IMG/VR virus record: IMGVR_UViG_3300046314_000847 | Coordinates: 1-44,920 of that record | Source of the DNA: a virus | Reading direction: 5' to 3' (one strand) | Length of the DNA: 44,920 bases | Part shown: positions 23,793 through 32,079 of the stretch, one piece after another | Layout: each line of letters starts with the position of its first letter | Position numbering within the stretch: the first letter of the stretch is position 1 | The notes under the pieces: model-generated | What the model saw: only the letters and a program-made list of their open reading frames with translations | Told to the model about the DNA's origin: nothing | Database searches by the model: none | Translations under genes and position numbers: made by a program

Positions 23793-24707
23793 ATGGCATA
23801 TTATACAGACGGGAACGGGAATTATTATTGTGGGAAGTTTTCCTCTCAAATAAATTATAGTTATAATACTTCTGATCTTATAATTAACAATTCAGCAGGG
23901 ACATTACAAACTGATCTGACTGCAGTATTCGGATTCTTAAATTATCGATTTTCTAGTTTTGCTGGAACGTGGACAAACGGAACAGCAATGAACTCAACAA
24001 ATAATATTGCTTGGAAAACAGCAAATGACCCCATTACTACATTAGTAGGACGAAGCAGAATAAATGTAGCTGATCTCGCAAACGGCTCCTTTCATTTCGA
24101 TGATAATGGTTCTGCCACAATCATAAGTATTTCTCAAAATGCCGCAAATAATCATAGTTATACAATCAATCAAAATGGGATAATATTAATAACTCATAAT
24201 ACAACGATTTTTACTGTTCCTGATTATAAAGTTATGTGTCTAACTGAATTAATAGATGTCAATACCACAATCCCTAATAATAGTGCAACTCCTTACTATA
24301 GTTCATTCTATAAAAATAAATTACTTTTATTTCATAAAAACAGTCTCACTGCAACTTCTGGACAACATAGAGTCGAGCAGACAAACACAAGTAATAAACC
24401 TATTTTATTAACGAATGATGCAGTTTATGGTATTACATGTAACGATGGACAAACCGCAGGAACTGATTTATGGGCAACAAAGTTACACGTTTTCGATAAT
24501 ACATTAAGAAATAATGGAGTAAGTAGTAAATATTCAAGGATTGGCACAGTCCCTAATATGGCAATAGGAATAGGTACAAGCTGGATCATCGGTCGTATTT
24601 ATCAATTCAACACTAACCTTTTCGCTGGGAACAATAAATGGTTATGTGTGGGAAATTGGAATAATTTAAATAATCGTTTTGTACTTGTAAATGTTTGGAG
24701 TGTTTAA
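23793..24707 (+). CDS. tail-associated protein of unknown family
   Basis: 304 residues, beta- and Asn/Thr-rich with no membrane segment. 'TSDLIINNSAGTLQTDLTAV' and 'WATKLHVFDNTLRNNGVSSK' are typical of adhesin-like tail proteins, and the C-terminus 'GRIYQFNTNLFAGNNKWLCV' looks like a globular tip domain. It starts 1 nt after the hub gene. Receptor binding is a reasonable inference from position only. Confidence 0.5.
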   Translation: MAYYTDGNGNYYCGKFSSQINYSYNTSDLIINNSAGTLQTDLTAVFGFLNYRFSSFAGTWTNGTAMNSTNNIAWKTANDPITTLVGRSRINVADLANGSFHFDDNGSATIISISQNAANNHSYTINQNGIILITHNTTIFTVPDYKVMCLTELIDVNTTIPNNSATPYYSSFYKNKLLLFHKNSLTATSGQHRVEQTNTSNKPILLTNDAVYGITCNDGQTAGTDLWATKLHVFDNTLRNNGVSSKYSRIGTVPNMAIGIGTSWIIGRIYQFNTNLFAGNNKWLCVGNWNNLNNRFVLVNVWSV

Positions 24708-25019
24708 ATGCCTAATTTTTTTATAGGAGTTTTAGCTCAAATTAATAATTCAACTGGGATCAATGCTTGTCCAGTTGATACCAGTTTTATGGATGAGATA
24801 TATTTTACCCCGTTTCCAGTTATTAATGTTAATGCTTGTCCAGTTGATACCAGTTTTATGGATGAGATATATTTTACCCCGTTTCCAGTTATTAATGTTA
24901 ATGCTTGTCCAGTTGATACCAGTTTTATGGATGAGATATATTTTACCCCGTTTCCAGTTATTAATGTTAATGCTTGTCCAGTTGATACCAGTTTTATGAA
25001 TGAGATTTATGACATTTAG
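24708..25019 (+). CDS. tandem-repeat protein at the end of the tail operon
   Basis: 103 residues: a 19-residue leader 'MPNFFIGVLAQINNSTGI', then three identical 23-residue units (NACPVDTSFMDEIYFTPFPV plus INV) and a shortened fourth. One Cys per unit could allow disulfide or metal contacts. The DNA repeats are exact (69 bp), so expansion is recent. The start directly follows the 24707 stop. Its 3' end overlaps the convergent 24994 gene. Function unknown; a variable surface or fibre-tip protein is possible. Confidence 0.55.
   Translation: MPNFFIGVLAQINNSTGINACPVDTSFMDEIYFTPFPVINVNACPVDTSFMDEIYFTPFPVINVNACPVDTSFMDEIYFTPFPVINVNACPVDTSFMNEIYDI
24762..25013 (+). repeat. exact 69-bp tandem repeat, 3 full copies plus a partial
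   Basis: Copies begin at 24762, 24831, 24900 and 24969. The first three are identical; the fourth is truncated after about 36 bp and ends in the stop region. The unit length is a multiple of 3, so copy-number change keeps the frame. Confidence 0.95.
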
Positions 25020-25287
25020 AGTAATCTCTTATTGCTGTTATTTCTCTCAATTTCTCATAATGAGCCTGGTCTATTGAGTAAGAAAAATCTAGGGTATCTA
25101 ATAACTTGCATATTTCTTTAAGAGTTTTTTCACATTTATAAAGTTTCGTTTGTATTCTATTGAAATTCGATGTATTAATCTCGGTATTTAATATAGTTTC
25201 GTATTCGTCATGGGATATCCCCGTTTCAGAAAATAAATACTCATCTATCAAGTCTTTTATTTTTTGTTCAAGCTCTGTCTTGTTCAT
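24994..25287 (-). CDS. hypothetical helical protein
   Basis: 97 residues from ATG 25287 ('MNKTELEQKIKDLIDEYLFS'), with alpha-helical content and one conserved-looking Cys pair (KLYKCEKTLKEICKLL). The start lies inside the 3' end of the helicase gene (overlap 20 nt), showing coupling in the replication operon. I reject the longer frame from 25446 because it would lie wholly inside the helicase. No family recognised. Confidence 0.5.
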   Translation of the reverse strand: MNKTELEQKIKDLIDEYLFSETGISHDEYETILNTEINTSNFNRIQTKLYKCEKTLKEICKLLDTLDFSYSIDQAHYEKLREITAIRDYSKCHKSHS

Positions 25288-26908
25288 TTTTCTCCCCGAA
25301 TTCATAAGATAAGATAGTAATAATATCAATTGCTTTAAACTGAGGATAAGCCCAAAGTAAGTATTTGGCATATTTACTTTTATTCTCTTGATTATCCTCT
25401 TTAAAAATAGCATTGCGATACCATTCTTTTTTAGGAAAAAAATCATATTTCCTTTTAAATAACCTTTTTGCCAATACGGGATTTAATTCAATAGGATTCA
25501 ATAAATTATTTTCTTTTTTTTGTTTAGTTAAATAATAATCTTCTAACAATAAATAAATCGCTCGTATTTTCTGATGTAAAAATTTTCTTTGTTGTTTTTC
25601 TTCTTTTGATAAAATTAACTTAAATTCACTAGGTGGTTTTATATGTTCAGTTTCTTTTAGAGGAAACACATGACCACAATGAGGACATTTTTTATAGATA
25701 GCATAAATGATCGCTTCACACTCAGGACATTTTTTAGTTAAGGCTTCCCCTTCAATGTTTTTTTTAATTGGTGGGCATAAAGATAAAGGGTATTTACTAT
25801 TTTCTGTACCTATATCAAGCGGTGTTTCATTTTTGAATCTTGAATAATGATCGCCAAAATCAAATAATATAGCGTCTGTTTTTCCTTCGGATAATCTTAA
25901 AACTCTGCCCGTCATCTGAATAAATTTAGAAACTACACGGGTTATAGTAGCAATTAAAGCAACTTCTACCGAAGGTTCATCAAACCCTTCACTAAGACAA
26001 TTAACTGAAACGATACCTAATATTTCACCGCTTTTCAATTGCCGTTGGATCGAAATTCTTGACATAGATTTTGTATCGCCTACCCATAAAGCAGAAGCAA
26101 TACCTTTTTCTTGAAATCTTATTAATAAATGTTGAGCTTGTTTTACTGATGAACAAAAAGCAATAAATTTTTTCCCCTTTACTTTATCTAAATATTTTTG
26201 TACTACATCATTATTTAAGTTTTCATTGCAATAAATACTTACAGATTTAGCGGTAAATTCACCATCTACGGTCTTCAATTTAGAATCATCGATAAATCCA
26301 TAGCCATACATAGTGAAAGGGGTCAAATAGCCTAATCTAACTAAATCTGCCATGAGAGGAGCTTTAACCATATCTTGAAATAACCAGCAAAATCCTTCTT
26401 TTTTTTTGCCACGATAAGGTGTCGCAGTTAATCCTAAAAAATGGGTTTTAGCTAAAGCTGTAATTGGTTGGTATTTTTTCTGAATAGTTCTGATAAGGTT
26501 AAATCCAATAGTCATATGAACCTCATCAAAAACTACTAAATCAACATGATCAGGTAATTTATTTTCCTTTACACTTTGAACAGTGCCTACCATTATTTGA
26601 GCATTGTTATTTATAACAGTGTTTACTCCTTGATAAATAGTTATACGTAAAATACCCCCTAATAAGTCATAGAGAGTATTTAAAGTTTGTTCAATAAGAG
26701 GTATTCGATGCACTAAAAATAAAACAGTTTTGCCTTCTTTTAAATAATCAGCAATAATATTGGCACTTATTAAAGTCTTACCTGCACCAGTAGGAGCAAA
26801 TAATAAAATACTTTTATAACCTAAATTTATTTTATCAAAATACGCATTAATTACGTTCTTTTGATAATCTCTTAATTCCTTTTTGTTTGGTATAATTAAC
26901 TGTTGCAT
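25268..26908 (-). CDS. SF2 DEAD/DEAH-box helicase (UvsW/RecQ-like role)
   Basis: 546 residues. Walker A 'PTGAGKT' near residue 40, DExH box 'FDEVH', motif III 'LGLTATPYRG', motif V/VI 'CLSEGFDEPSVEVALI' and 'QMTGRVLR' are all present. A four-cysteine zinc ribbon (CPEC ... CPHCG) lies at about 400-425, and a basic helical tail follows. Such phage helicases remodel replication forks and recombination intermediates. It sits in the order primase, Gp157-like, helicase, a common siphovirus replication block. The 62-nt overlap with the upstream gene is unusual but no better ATG exists. Confidence 0.88.
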   Translation of the reverse strand: MQQLIIPNKKELRDYQKNVINAYFDKINLGYKSILLFAPTGAGKTLISANIIADYLKEGKTVLFLVHRIPLIEQTLNTLYDLLGGILRITIYQGVNTVINNNAQIMVGTVQSVKENKLPDHVDLVVFDEVHMTIGFNLIRTIQKKYQPITALAKTHFLGLTATPYRGKKKEGFCWLFQDMVKAPLMADLVRLGYLTPFTMYGYGFIDDSKLKTVDGEFTAKSVSIYCNENLNNDVVQKYLDKVKGKKFIAFCSSVKQAQHLLIRFQEKGIASALWVGDTKSMSRISIQRQLKSGEILGIVSVNCLSEGFDEPSVEVALIATITRVVSKFIQMTGRVLRLSEGKTDAILFDFGDHYSRFKNETPLDIGTENSKYPLSLCPPIKKNIEGEALTKKCPECEAIIYAIYKKCPHCGHVFPLKETEHIKPPSEFKLILSKEEKQQRKFLHQKIRAIYLLLEDYYLTKQKKENNLLNPIELNPVLAKRLFKRKYDFFPKKEWYRNAIFKEDNQENKSKYAKYLLWAYPQFKAIDIITILSYEFGEKNEQDRA

Positions 26909-27299
26909 TTTCTGTTTCTTTTATAAAAATTTTCTTTCCAGTCGTAATTTCTACTAAATCTTTTAAATCTTTTTTTCTTTGATAGTCTATCAAAAGAGCA
27001 GTTTTATTAATCTTTTGTGGAGTTTTATATTTATCGGGAAAATCGTCAATATTTTTCAAAAGTTTACTAACACGGCTAGGCAGTTTCTTTACTAAAAAAC
27101 TATATTTATCAAATAAAATTTTTTTAAGATTATTGTCTTCTAAATATTGAATTATTTTTGTAGTATTCCAGCCCATCTGTCCTTCTAGTTTTTTTCTTTC
27201 AGATTCTAATTCTTTTTTGTGAATATCGATTTCTTCTAATCGTTTTTTTTGTGAGATCGTTTTTTCAAGGACTAACCTGATTTCATTTTCTGTAAACAT
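26847..27299 (-). CDS. siphovirus Gp157-like protein
   Basis: 150 residues. An N-terminal coiled coil ('KELESERKKLEGQMGWNTTK') is followed by 'KYSFLVKKLPSRVSKLLKNI' and 'DDFPDKYKTPQKI', which match the Gp157 family outline (coiled coil, then Fs-l-r-x-x-p-x-x-v ... iP-ey). Gp157-like proteins lie beside phage ATPases/helicases and act in replication or recombination, though the mechanism is unclear. It overlaps the primase stop region at 27272-27299. Confidence 0.65.
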   Translation of the reverse strand: MFTENEIRLVLEKTISQKKRLEEIDIHKKELESERKKLEGQMGWNTTKIIQYLEDNNLKKILFDKYSFLVKKLPSRVSKLLKNIDDFPDKYKTPQKINKTALLIDYQRKKDLKDLVEITTGKKIFIKETENATVNYTKQKGIKRLSKERN

Positions 27300-28603
27300 A
27301 ATTCCCTTTTTTCTTTTCTTTGTTTAAAAATTTCTTGCATTTCACTAAGCGATAATTTTGGCTTAGATTCTATTATTATCTTTTTGGGTTTCTTTACTAA
27401 AGGCATAAGCAATGCCCTTGAAAGTTCTTTCTCTAAATACCTTTGATCTCCTTGTAATACTTCACTAGCTAATCTTATATATTTTTGTTTTTCTCCTAGT
27501 AAATTAAATTTAGAGATTAGTTTTATTACCGAGTAAATAGGGTTTTCTTCTGTCTTTTTATAATATTCAAACAGCCATTGTACCCAGTCAAGAGGTATTA
27601 AAAATAAAAAATCTCCAATCTCATTTTTTAAAAAATAATCAGCTATATCTTTATTTGATAACATCAAAATCTTAGGATAAAATACTCCCGCTAATACTTC
27701 TGTTTCTACCGATTCTATTAATCTATAAATAGCTTGTTGTCCAGCTTTATCTTCGTCTAAACAAAATATAATATTATCAGTTAACTTAAGTAGTTCAGTT
27801 AACTGTTTTTTACTAATTGTTGACCCTAAACAAGCAACAGCTGGAATATTATTTTGCCATGCCATGAAAACATCAAAACAACCTTCTACTATATAAACTT
27901 TATCTTGTTTTTTTATCAATGGAATTGATTCTGATAATCCAAATAAAATCTCTTTTTTTTGCCATAAATAACTATTTGGGGAATGAATATATTTAGGCTC
28001 TTGATTCGTCAATGTTCTCGCATTGAAAGCAACTGTCAACCCTTTTTTATCTCGGATAGGAACTATTAATCTATTTTGATAAACAAATTTATCGCCTTTT
28101 AATATCCCTAATTCTCTAGCTATTTCTTTGTCCTCAATCTTTACTAAGCTTCCATAACCTATGCCAAAAGTTTTAATCGTATTTTCTTTGAGTCCTCTTT
28201 TAATTAAATAATCTTTAATATTTTGGTTTAATTGGGATTGAAATTGTCGATTAACCTCACTTACTAATTTATAAGCCTTTTCTTGTTTTGAGATAAACTG
28301 TTTTTGTTTTTCAGTTTGATCCTTGTCTAAAGTTATTTCATATTTATCGGCTAATTGAGTAACCGCTTCTAAAAAATCTAAATTATTTAACTGCTGAAAA
28401 TAGTGAATAGCATCTCCACCTTCTTGGCAACCAAAACAATAAAATACATTTTGTTCTGAATTAACTGAAAAACTAGGAGTATTTTCTTTGTGGAATGGAC
28501 ATAAGCCTACATGATTGGTACCATTTCTTTTAGTTATTATATTCTCGTTTACTAAATCCAGTAATGAAATTTTTCCTTTTAAAACATCTAAATTCTTTAT
28601 CAT
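27272..28603 (-). CDS. dnaG: DNA primase, DnaG-type
   Basis: 443 residues. The CHC2 zinc finger is complete: C-x2-H-x17-C-x2-C in 'LCPFHKENTPSFSV' through 'YCFGCQEGGDAI'. The catalytic core starts near 'QNRLIVPIRDKKGLTVAFNA'; the TOPRIM motifs are 'VYIVEGCFDVFMAW' and 'IIFCLDEDKAGQQA'. The C-terminus is shorter than host DnaG and lacks an obvious DnaB-binding domain. It synthesises RNA primers for phage replication and begins the replication operon's core. A hairpin (28614-28637) lies just upstream of the start. Confidence 0.93.
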   Translation of the reverse strand: MIKNLDVLKGKISLLDLVNENIITKRNGTNHVGLCPFHKENTPSFSVNSEQNVFYCFGCQEGGDAIHYFQQLNNLDFLEAVTQLADKYEITLDKDQTEKQKQFISKQEKAYKLVSEVNRQFQSQLNQNIKDYLIKRGLKENTIKTFGIGYGSLVKIEDKEIARELGILKGDKFVYQNRLIVPIRDKKGLTVAFNARTLTNQEPKYIHSPNSYLWQKKEILFGLSESIPLIKKQDKVYIVEGCFDVFMAWQNNIPAVACLGSTISKKQLTELLKLTDNIIFCLDEDKAGQQAIYRLIESVETEVLAGVFYPKILMLSNKDIADYFLKNEIGDFLFLIPLDWVQWLFEYYKKTEENPIYSVIKLISKFNLLGEKQKYIRLASEVLQGDQRYLEKELSRALLMPLVKKPKKIIIESKPKLSLSEMQEIFKQRKEKRELCLQKMKSG

Positions 28604-28613
28604 AATAAATTTA

Positions 28614-28637
28614 ACCCCTTTAGTTGCCTAAAGGGGT
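28614..28637 (-). promoter_or_regulatory. intercistronic hairpin upstream of primase
   Basis: ACCCCTTTAG (28614-28623) pairs with CTAAAGGGGT (28628-28637) around a 4-nt loop. No strong U-tract follows in the minus direction, so it may stabilise or process the mRNA rather than terminate it. Confidence 0.5.
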
Positions 28638-28647
28638 CTGTTAATAG

Positions 28648-28995
28648 TTAATAATCGTTTAAGTAATAATCCTCTAATAATAATTCTCCATTCATTAAAG
28701 CTAAGAAAACTTCCGTATTAAAATGATAATACAAATCTTTGCCTTCTAATATTTGCTGTAAGGCTTCAGTGCAATCTTCTTTTTTGATTAATTCCTCTTC
28801 ATAACCAAATTCTGTCATATCTGGAGTGTCTAATCCTTTTATTTCTAGTATTTCGCTATATTCTTCATAACCATAATCATCGGCATAAGTCAAAATACTA
28901 TACACAGATAATTGTAAATAAGGTTTATTTACCTCAAGAAGATGTACTTCTCTTGTACATACTGATAAATCAGTAATTGTTTGTGTTGCGTTCAT
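28648..28995 (-). CDS. hypothetical acidic protein
   Basis: 115 residues, acidic and tyrosine-rich: 'LQLSVYSILTYADDYGYEEY' and 'LYYHFNTEVFLALMNGELLL'. It lies 4 nt downstream of the 28999 gene and before the primase in the same operon. The acidity raises the idea of a DNA-mimic or protein inhibitor, but no family is recognised. Confidence 0.5.
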   Translation of the reverse strand: MNATQTITDLSVCTREVHLLEVNKPYLQLSVYSILTYADDYGYEEYSEILEIKGLDTPDMTEFGYEEELIKKEDCTEALQQILEGKDLYYHFNTEVFLALMNGELLLEDYYLNDY

Positions 28996-28998
28996 TTT

Positions 28999-29211
28999 CT
29001 ATGCTCCTAATATTAATTCATTAAATGTTCTTCTAAACTCGCCGTAATCCATTTCGAAAAAATTGTTTTCATCTGTATGTAAATAAATAGTTAAAGTTGA
29101 GTTTTTCAAATTTGCACCATAGACTGAAGTAACTCTTTTTACTCCGCAATAAGCATTAACAACATCTTTAATATCTGTTTTATTTTGTTCAGTGAGATTT
29201 TGAAAATCCAT
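28999..29211 (-). CDS. small protein paralogous to the C-terminus of the next gene
   Basis: 70 residues. 'NKTDIKDVVNAYCGVKRVTS' and 'FEMDYGEFRRTFNEL' align by eye with 'NQEKEIINIVNSHFGTFKIS' and 'VEMNLFTFEDQQK' in the C-terminal part of the 29215-29967 product: an I-x-(D/N)-(V/I)-VN-x-x-x-G helix, S-V-(Y/F)-(G/A) turn and E-M strand are shared. A tandem domain duplication is likely. The start lies 3 nt after the 29215 stop; function unknown. Confidence 0.5.
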   Translation of the reverse strand: MDFQNLTEQNKTDIKDVVNAYCGVKRVTSVYGANLKNSTLTIYLHTDENNFFEMDYGEFRRTFNELILGA

Positions 29212-29214
29212 TTT

Positions 29215-29967
29215 TTACTCTCCTCGTCTTTTTTGTTGATCTTCAAAAGTAAATAAGTTCATTTCTACTTTTTCCTGTCTGTTACGAGTCGGATAAATTA
29301 TCAAGCGATCGCCGATCTCTTCAGTCGCAAAAACAGAGCTAATTTTAAAAGTCCCAAAATGACTATTAACAATATTAATAATCTCTTTTTCTTGGTTCTC
29401 ATTAACGATTTTGAGGTTTAAAAGTTGTTTCTTATAAATTTTATAGTCATGCAAATTTACTCGCACAAAACGATTTGATCCATGCTCGGTATAATAAAAA
29501 ATCACATACACTATTTTATCCTCAATTATCTCATTAACTAAATGCGTCCATAAATGAGGATAAACATAAAATCTTGTCATTAACCAAATAACTTTAGAAA
29601 CTCCTGTTCTGTCTGCTATAAGCATTGGATTTCTTGAAATTCGGTGATAGGTTTTAGGAGTATAAAAAAATTTCTTTAATTCTTTTAATGCATAATCTAA
29701 AACTCGAATAGCTTCATCTAATCTATAATTTGCTTTTAATGCTCCTTTTTTAAAATCTTCAACTAGAGATAAAGCAGTGAGCAAACTAAAATCTAATCTT
29801 TCTCTGGCTAATATCTTACAATCCTCGATATTTAATCCTTCAATAATTTTATCGATTAATACACGATATGCTGTCGTCACAAAATCATTTTCTTTTTGAT
29901 ATTGTTTTAAGATTGGAAATCTCTCCATCACTTCAGTTTTATTCATCCCCATTATTTTTATACCCAT
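29215..29967 (-). CDS. hypothetical two-domain protein of the replication operon
   Basis: 250 residues (ATG 29946, 'MNKTEVMERFPIL', is an alternative start). The N-terminal half is helical ('DCKILARERLDFSLLTALSL'), the middle has 'KVIWLMTRFYVYPHLWTHLV', and the last ~60 residues match the adjacent 70-aa gene. A strong GGGGGA Shine-Dalgarno precedes the start at 29967. It opens the primase-helicase operon; role unknown. Confidence 0.5.
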   Translation of the reverse strand: MGIKIMGMNKTEVMERFPILKQYQKENDFVTTAYRVLIDKIIEGLNIEDCKILARERLDFSLLTALSLVEDFKKGALKANYRLDEAIRVLDYALKELKKFFYTPKTYHRISRNPMLIADRTGVSKVIWLMTRFYVYPHLWTHLVNEIIEDKIVYVIFYYTEHGSNRFVRVNLHDYKIYKKQLLNLKIVNENQEKEIINIVNSHFGTFKISSVFATEEIGDRLIIYPTRNRQEKVEMNLFTFEDQQKRRGE

Positions 29968-30079
29968 TATTCCCCCGTTTGATAATTATTACAGTTGCAA
30001 AATTTTAAAAAATTAGATAAGATATAAATCGATGCAATTCTTTTCAAAGAGTTCATTTTTCTCAATTCTGTATGTTTGT

Positions 30080-30119
30080 ATGTAAAACCGTCTTAAATAT
30101 ATTTAAGACGGTTTTACAT
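30080..30119. terminator. 40-bp perfect palindrome, terminator
   Basis: The centre lies between 30099 and 30100; 20 bases on each side pair exactly, with GC core ACCGTCTTAAATA and flanking AAAA/TTTT. It follows the minus-strand gene 30127-30594 and precedes the replication promoter. Confidence 0.8.
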
Positions 30120-30126
30120 GTTTTCC

Positions 30127-30594
30127 TCAATCTTCTAAGAAGATTATATTGTCATTTAATATTAAAACTTCATCATTCTTTACCGCTTTATTTTTAACAT
30201 CTGAAAAAAGTTTTTCCAATAACTCTCTTCTTTTGTCATATAAACTATTAAAAGTATGATCACTCGTTTCAATAATTATCTCTAAATCTAAATTATGTTG
30301 ATTTATTTCTCTTTCGATTATTACAATATTTTTTAAATCATCATTATCAGCAGTAATTAATTCAAATTCTTCTAATGTCTCTAAACAGTAAATTTTTCCA
30401 TTTAATTCAATGTATTTATCTATTTGTTTTGTTTGTATTAGTCGTCTTATTAATTTCTGTAATTCTCTGACTTCCATCTCTATTGTTTTAAATTCATTTA
30501 GAACTTTCAACATAGTCTCGATCATTACTTTATCTGATTTAGTAGAATCAGATAAAGTAATTTTTAATTGATTTATTAATTCTACTGTAAGCAT
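30127..30594 (-). CDS. hypothetical coiled-coil protein
   Basis: 155 residues, largely alpha-helical and acidic/lysine-rich: 'MLTVELINQLKITLSDSTKS', 'IEMEVRELQKLIRRLIQ'. No catalytic motif is visible. It is monocistronic, ended by the 40-bp palindrome, and preceded by an AT-rich gap (30595-30703) with no other gene visible. Confidence 0.5.
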   Translation of the reverse strand: MLTVELINQLKITLSDSTKSDKVMIETMLKVLNEFKTIEMEVRELQKLIRRLIQTKQIDKYIELNGKIYCLETLEEFELITADNDDLKNIVIIEREINQHNLDLEIIIETSDHTFNSLYDKRRELLEKLFSDVKNKAVKNDEVLILNDNIIFLED

Positions 30595-30703
30595 CTCTTC
30601 TTTTTTTATTATGCAATTGTCTAGGTGCTACATAGAATCGTTTTTTCAACTCACACTAATTATTATATTGCACTCTAAATGCAAATGTCAAGTAAAAAAA
30701 GAA

Positions 30704-31018
30704 TTAAATTAGAAAATCTTGTATATCCATATCTAAAAGGTCGATTAAAGCTAATAAAATATCAGTTCTTACGCTTTTAGCTATTCCTTTTTCTACGTTC
30801 CGAACATAACTATTGCCACAATCATTAATATGGTGTTTTTCTTTTATTCTTTTCGAGACTTCTGCCCTTGATAATTTTTTCTCTAGTCTTTTATTTTCTA
30901 TCTTCAATCCTCGTGATTTACTCCAGAGAAAAGAGTTCGCCAATTCAAGGGGTATCATAAAACGATCTTCGTTGCCTGTATCTTTTTTAGGCATAGTGAG
31001 TAATCTCATTTTGGTCAT
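30704..31018 (-). CDS. XRE-family helix-turn-helix regulator
   Basis: 104 residues. After a basic N-terminus, 'RLEKKLSRAEVSKRIKEKHH' and 'NSYVRNVEKGIAKSVRTDIL' form a Cro/C1-type HTH (slrxEvsxri, then xSYVxxvEkG) with an inserted loop; the end 'LALIDLLDMDIQDFLI' is the usual helix 5. It may regulate the nearby promoters for 30594 and the antirepressor cassette. Confidence 0.7.
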   Translation of the reverse strand: MTKMRLLTMPKKDTGNEDRFMIPLELANSFLWSKSRGLKIENKRLEKKLSRAEVSKRIKEKHHINDCGNSYVRNVEKGIAKSVRTDILLALIDLLDMDIQDFLI

Positions 31019-31116
31019 TTCTCTTTTTTTATTTCCATTATCATTGTTATCTAATTCTTACCATATTTTTTCTAAAAATACAAAATATAAACAAATATTA
31101 TAGATATATCTCTATA

Positions 31117-31158
31117 CAATAAAAAATCTCTATAATACTTTATAGAGATTTTTTATTG
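31117..31158 (-). terminator. strong terminator after DinD-like gene
   Basis: 19-bp stem (31117-31135 with 31140-31158) with a 4-nt loop and A6/T6 base; acts for the minus-strand gene ending at 31174. Confidence 0.9.
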
Positions 31159-31173
31159 TATTTAATTTAGCAG

Positions 31174-31926
31174 TTAAGCAAAGAATTGTTGTATAGCTTC
31201 TTTAACTTCTTCACTGTAGCATGGATAACAAGCGACTGGTTGCATACGTCCATTAACTAATCGTTTTTCTTGAATTGCTAAATGTCCGCATGAACTTTTA
31301 ACAAATTTACCGAGTTGACTACGATTTTTAATGTTGACTGGCAAACCCATTTCTTCTGCAATCTCAACAACTCCTTTTAATTCTTCCCCTACTAAAAGAT
31401 TATTACTACTTGGCATTAAATCACTGATAGCATGGTCAATTAAAAATTGTGCTAATCGTGGATTATCCTCACCAATATGTTTATAAATACCACTGATACA
31501 TTCTGCTGTTTCAAGTGCTACTACACGACTTGGTAATTTAGGTTGTACGGGTGCTTGTTGAAGTTCAGCTTGACGAGTTTTGACAACAAAATAATGTTTT
31601 GCCATTTTTACTTGTTCGTTACCTCGTGAATCACAAGCCATAGCTACATGATAACTAGCTAATCTTGTTAATTTATAATCGACAGATGGTCGTCCTAGAC
31701 TTTTTACTTCTAGAAGTAAAAAGTGGTTATCGACATTCTCAGTAACGGTTTCAAGATTCTCAATAGCATTCTCTATTGCAGAAAAGAAATTTTGCCATTT
31801 TGAATAACCTAATAACGGCATTAACTCACGAGCTGACCAATATTCTTTACCATTTTCATCAATACGTCTTAATCTATCGAATGGTGAAACCGTACCTTGC
31901 AAACTTAAATTGAAATCTGTTACCAT
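31174..31926 (-). CDS. antirepressor-like protein, DinD/P22AR-type N-terminus
   Basis: I set the start at ATG 31926 (250 aa, 'MVTDFNLSLQGTVSPFDRLR') because TAGGAG of leader E lies 9-14 nt upstream; the longer frame to 31983 would run through the leader. 'WSARELMPLLGYSKWQNFFS' and 'RLASYHVAMACDSRGNEQVK' plus 'AKHYFVVKTRQAEL' are the DinD/Bro-like antirepressor signature. The C-terminal half ('RVVALETAECISGIYKHIGE', 'LGKFVKSSCGHLAIQEKRL') is a separate domain seen in phage regulators. It lies behind a pseudogenised methyltransferase. Confidence 0.75.
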   Translation of the reverse strand: MVTDFNLSLQGTVSPFDRLRRIDENGKEYWSARELMPLLGYSKWQNFFSAIENAIENLETVTENVDNHFLLLEVKSLGRPSVDYKLTRLASYHVAMACDSRGNEQVKMAKHYFVVKTRQAELQQAPVQPKLPSRVVALETAECISGIYKHIGEDNPRLAQFLIDHAISDLMPSSNNLLVGEELKGVVEIAEEMGLPVNIKNRSQLGKFVKSSCGHLAIQEKRLVNGRMQPVACYPCYSEEVKEAIQQFFA

Positions 31927-32046
31927 AAGTTTATCTCCTACTTGTTTAAATTCCTTTAGGGGAACGAGATGATATATAGGCAATTCATAATTGGTAAGAT
32001 TGTGAGTTGCTTTTCTCGTTTCATCATACCTTTGTTTATTGTAACA
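31927..32046 (-). ncRNA. structured 5' leader E with extended -10 promoter
   Basis: In minus-strand sense: -10 TGTTACAAT 32046-32038; P1 AACGAGA 32020-32014 with TCTCGTT 31969-31963; P2 (A)GCAA 32011-32007 with TTGC(C) 31983-31979; P3 CACAA/TTATG with one C-A mismatch; CCTA 31960-31957 sequesters TAGG 31940-31937 of the Shine-Dalgarno. Same layout as leaders A-D. The promoter lies beyond the end of the upstream methyltransferase pseudogene. Confidence 0.75.
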
Positions 32047-32079
32047 TTTTTAACTATTAAATTACAGTTTTACTTAAAA

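Noticed and set aside
24763-24999. Alternative frame 'MLVQLIPVLWMRYI...' as a gene
   Set aside because: It is the second frame of the exact tandem repeat; it has no Shine-Dalgarno and lies inside the 24708 gene.
24762-25013. CRISPR-like array
   Set aside because: The 69-bp units are contiguous tandem repeats with no spacers and lie within a coding frame.
25268-25446. 150-aa version of the 24994 gene starting at 25446
   Set aside because: Its N-terminal part lies entirely in the helicase reading frame on the same strand; ATG 25287 gives the normal small overlap.
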